NCBI RefSeq assembly: GCF_024347395.1
Contig: NZ_AP025472.1
Coordinates: 2,232,001 to 2,296,000 of the forward strand
Reading direction: 5' to 3'
DNA from: Vibrio cortegadensis
GTDB lineage: Bacteria > Pseudomonadota > Gammaproteobacteria > Enterobacterales > Vibrionaceae
DNA: 64,000 bases
The stretch's first letter is position 1. Each line of letters begins with the position of its first letter. The notes beneath the pieces were generated by a model. That model made no database searches. It was not told the DNA's origin and worked only from the letters and a program-made list of their open reading frames with translations. Positions 61,785-64,000 of this stretch are shown piece after piece. A program made the position numbers and the translations under genes.

Positions 61785-62059
61785 AGATGTTTATCTTTCA
61801 TAAACTCGTTTGAACTAGGCGTTTTGCCTGTCAACGGATGCGTATATTACGGATTCTTAAGAGTTACGCAAGTGCTTTTCTTTGTTTTTTTAATTTTTTA
61901 TTTCGTTCGCTCAGATAAGCACCAAAAAACGCTAGAGTGTGATTAAAAACACACCACAAGAAACATTCCCTTAACCTTAGCAACATTATTGATCCAGATC
62001 AGAGTGAACAACTTCTGAACACATTACTTTAAAGTCTGTCTACGAACTTTGGAGGAAAC
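61785..62059. other. tRNA-Pro to DUF3149-like gene intergenic region, 275 bases
   Basis: AT-rich, with poly-T around 61880-61910. Holds the FNR-like box (61989-62002). A TTGACA hexamer lies upstream of tRNA-Pro on the minus strand at about 61829 but has no correctly spaced -10, so I call no tRNA promoter. Confidence 0.5.
61989..62002. promoter_or_regulatory. FNR-like box upstream of the DUF3149-like gene
   Basis: TTGAT-CCAG-ATCAG matches the FNR consensus TTGAT-N4-ATCAA at nine of ten positions, 58 bases before the start codon of the small gene. Tentative without a known start site. Confidence 0.45.
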
Positions 62060-62200
62060 ATGGACTTTTGGCTTGATCTCCTATTTGGTAATGCTGTGGG
62101 ACTATCTTCAATGATAGTAATTCTTAGTGCTCTAGGTCTGATGCTGTTTTACGGCGGTTTCATCATCTACAAAGTTACGCATGACAAATCTCCTCACTAG
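62060..62200 (+). CDS. small membrane protein, DUF3149-like
   Basis: A 46-residue protein with a perfect GGAGG 4 bases before the ATG. It begins MDFWLDLLFGNAVGLSSMIV, followed by a hydrophobic segment to about residue 37 and a short polar tail (KVTHDKSPH). The start and length resemble DUF3149 proteins as I recall them. Single membrane span, N-terminus short; function unknown. It is followed by its own terminator, and preceded by an FNR-like box. Confidence 0.8.
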   Translation: MDFWLDLLFGNAVGLSSMIVILSALGLMLFYGGFIIYKVTHDKSPH

Positions 62201-62273
62201 CTCGCTTAGCCCTATTTAATCGCCACATTTATTTTTCTAAAAATGGCACCAATAAATAGATAATCGCTTTGCT

Positions 62274-62307
62274 CCGGAGTCGGTATCATACCCACTCCGG
62301 TTTTTTA
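62274..62307 (+). terminator. terminator of the DUF3149-like gene
   Basis: Stem CCGGAGT / ACTCCGG, 13-base loop, then TTTTTTA. About 75 bases after the stop codon. Confidence 0.85.
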
Positions 62308-62398
62308 TTCCCGCCTTCGAAAACTTCTCTATCCGTCTGGTCCTTTTTCAATTTCAATTGATATAATTTCACTATGACTGACTAACTGAGATGCACTT

Positions 62399-62980
62399 AT
62401 GTCTCAAGACCAAGATTTAGATCTGTTTCAACAGATGATGAGTGACGTAACTCCAATGGCTCACGATACTGCAGAGCACACCAAGGTTCATCAAGTCACC
62501 GAAGCCCAACTCGCTAAACGTGAAGCGGCGATATGGCTGACTGAAAGTGATCCTGAGTACCTCTCTCTTGATAATGCCACCATGCTTAAACCGGACGACA
62601 TGATTGAATTTAAAAGAGATGGCGTCCAAGAGGGGGTATACCGAAAATTAAGACTCGGAAAATACCCTATTCAAGCTCGTCTTGATTTACACCGTTACAC
62701 GTTGAAAGATGCGCGTGATGAGGTTGTTCGCTTTTTACGTCAATGTTTAAAGATGGACATTAGAACCGTTGTCATTGTTCACGGCAAAGGCGAACGCTCT
62801 AATCCACCAGCATTAATGAAAAGCTACGTTTCAACATGGTTACAACAAATTAAAGACGTTCAGTGCGTTCATAGCGCACAACATTTTCATGGTGGGTTTG
62901 GTGCTGTTTATGTTTTATTGAGAAAAAGCGCAGAACAAAAACTCGAAAATAGAGAGCGCCATCAAAAACGAATGAGCTGA
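62399..62980 (+). CDS. smrA: SmrA, Smr-domain nuclease
   Basis: A 193-residue protein with an N-terminal extension (LFQQMMSDVTPM, EFKRDGVQEGVYRKLRLGKY) and a C-terminal Smr domain: ARLDLHRYTLKDARDEVVRF, VVIVHGKGERS and HGGFGAVYVLL. The combination matches E. coli SmrA (YdaL), a nicking endonuclease-type protein, not SmrB. A single gene before rluF. Confidence 0.93.
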   Translation: MSQDQDLDLFQQMMSDVTPMAHDTAEHTKVHQVTEAQLAKREAAIWLTESDPEYLSLDNATMLKPDDMIEFKRDGVQEGVYRKLRLGKYPIQARLDLHRYTLKDARDEVVRFLRQCLKMDIRTVVIVHGKGERSNPPALMKSYVSTWLQQIKDVQCVHSAQHFHGGFGAVYVLLRKSAEQKLENRERHQKRMS

Positions 62981-63055
62981 TCCCAGCAATAAAACATCAC
63001 GACTTTAAAGTTCGTGCTGATTTTTAAAGTTAGTGCTAAAATTGAACGAATCATC

Positions 63056-63085
63056 AAAGCAACTATCTCGGTAGTTGCTTTTTTA
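63056..63085 (+). terminator. terminator between smrA and rluF
   Basis: Stem GCAACTA / TAGTTGC with a 6-base loop (TCTCGG), then TTTTTT; 75 bases after the smrA stop. Confidence 0.82.
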
Positions 63086-63137
63086 ATCGTCCTAATTTCT
63101 TACCCAAACAATCGTTGTGAAACGCTAAGAGAATCTC

Positions 63138-64000
63138 ATGTCACAAGAATCCCAAGCTAAACGTCTCAATAAATACATCAGTGAAACAGGTTTCTGCTCT
63201 CGTCGAGAAGCAGATAAACTGATTGATGCTGGTCGAGTTACTATCAATGGCACTATCCCTGAAATGGGCACGAAAGTGCTTCCTAGCGATGAAGTATGCA
63301 TTGATGGTAAACCAGTAAAATCAAAAGAAGCCCCTGTTTATATTGCTCTCAACAAGCCGACAGGCATTACTTGTACCACTGAACGTGATGTTCCTGGCAA
63401 CATTGTTGATTTTATTGGTCACAGGAAACGTATATTCCCTATTGGTCGCTTAGATAAACCATCTGACGGTTTGATCTTCCTAACCAATGATGGCGATATT
63501 GTGAACAAGATTTTACGCGCAGGGAACAATCACGAAAAAGAGTATGTGGTTCGTGTCGATAAACCGATCACTCAGCACTTTTTAGATAAAATGAGCTCTG
63601 GCGTTGAAATTTTAGATACTGTCACTCTGCCATGTAAAGTCACCAAAGAGACTCAATACTCTTTTCGCATTACTTTAACGCAAGGGCTTAACCGCCAAAT
63701 TCGCCGTATGTGTGAAGCGCTAGGTTTTGAAGTATTTAAGCTTCGTCGTGTACGCATCATGAACATCTCACTAGATGGTATTCCTAACGGTAAATGGCGT
63801 TATTTAACGGATGATGAAGTGGCTGAAATTTTACTTATGAGTGAAGGTTCTAGCGGCACTGAAGAGGCTTCAAAAGTCGACGGCAAAGGACATCGCATCA
63901 AAAAAGCGACCGATGCAAAACTTTACGATGCGCGTCAACAGGCTGAGAACGCACCTAAGCATAAGATTTATAGCGGTCATGGTAGTGATGAATTCAGACA
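63138..64000 (+). CDS. rluF: RluF-type 23S rRNA pseudouridine synthase (partial, C-terminus off window)
   Basis: The first 287 residues of a gene running off the right edge. It has an S4 domain (RLNKYISETGFCSRREADKL), the pseudouridine-synthase core with IALNKPTGITC, PIGRLDKPSDGLIFLTNDGD (catalytic Asp in GRLD) and LTQGLNRQIRRMCEALGFEV. The sequence is RluF-like (23S U2604) rather than RluB or RluE. The C-terminal tail is charged and variable. Confidence 0.93.
   Translation, partial: MSQESQAKRLNKYISETGFCSRREADKLIDAGRVTINGTIPEMGTKVLPSDEVCIDGKPVKSKEAPVYIALNKPTGITCTTERDVPGNIVDFIGHRKRIFPIGRLDKPSDGLIFLTNDGDIVNKILRAGNNHEKEYVVRVDKPITQHFLDKMSSGVEILDTVTLPCKVTKETQYSFRITLTQGLNRQIRRMCEALGFEVFKLRRVRIMNISLDGIPNGKWRYLTDDEVAEILLMSEGSSGTEEASKVDGKGHRIKKATDAKLYDARQQAENAPKHKIYSGHGSDEFR

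Overview
This window comes from a Vibrionaceae bacterium, probably Vibrio or a close relative. The evidence is the polar-flagellum gene order, the presence of the Vibrio H/T-ring genes flgO, flgP and flgT, a FlrA/FlrB/FlrC regulatory set, FlhF/FlhG, and several flagellins whose sequences match the V. cholerae FlaA, FlaC and FlaB types. Base composition is moderately AT-rich. The species cannot be fixed from the sequence alone.

Layout. About 1-54 kb is one nearly uninterrupted polar flagellar and chemotaxis supercluster, mostly on the minus strand. Read in the direction of transcription (from high to low coordinates) it holds: cheV-cheR; flgBCDE; flgFGHIJ; flgKL; three flagellin genes (flaA, flaC, flaB); flaG-fliD-flaI-fliS; the master regulator flrA; flrBC; fliEFGHIJ; fliKLMNOPQR-flhB; and flhA-flhF-flhG-fliA-cheY-cheZ-cheA-cheB followed by a ParA-like polar-positioning gene cut by the left edge. 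On the plus strand are flgA, flgM-flgN and flgT; flgO-flgP lie on the minus strand beside flgT. In V. cholerae, as I recall it, the same genes lie in three separate regions.

Regulation. Sites with the -24/-12 sigma-54 pattern (GG and GC in exact register) can be read in front of flrBC, fliE, fliK, flhA, flgB, flgF, flgK, flaA, flgT and, more weakly, flgO. Sites with the sigma-28 pattern (TAAA-N15-GCCGATAA-like) lie in front of flaB, flaC and flgM. This fits the known Vibrio hierarchy: FlrA with sigma-54 drives the early genes including flrBC and fliA; FlrC with sigma-54 drives hook, rod and flaA; FliA, released from FlgM, drives the late flagellins and flgMN. Intrinsic terminators separate most units.

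From 54 to 64 kb the window holds unrelated housekeeping and accessory genes: tRNA-Arg(CCU), two small unrecognised genes, a small gene with AP2-like repeats, gltX, a copper unit (copA with a CueR-type operator, then a DUF411 protein), a TraB/GumN-family protein, tRNA-Pro(UGG), a 46-residue DUF3149-like membrane protein, smrA, and rluF, which is cut by the right edge.

I found no mobile element, CRISPR array, phage or obviously new system. The items most worth a second look are the flrBC promoter lying in the loop of the flrA terminator, the triple LLDELHG repeat in the CheA linker, the 17-18 bp tandem repeats between flaA and flaC, the small DUF3149-like gene with an FNR-like box, and the AP2-like gene beside tRNA-Arg.
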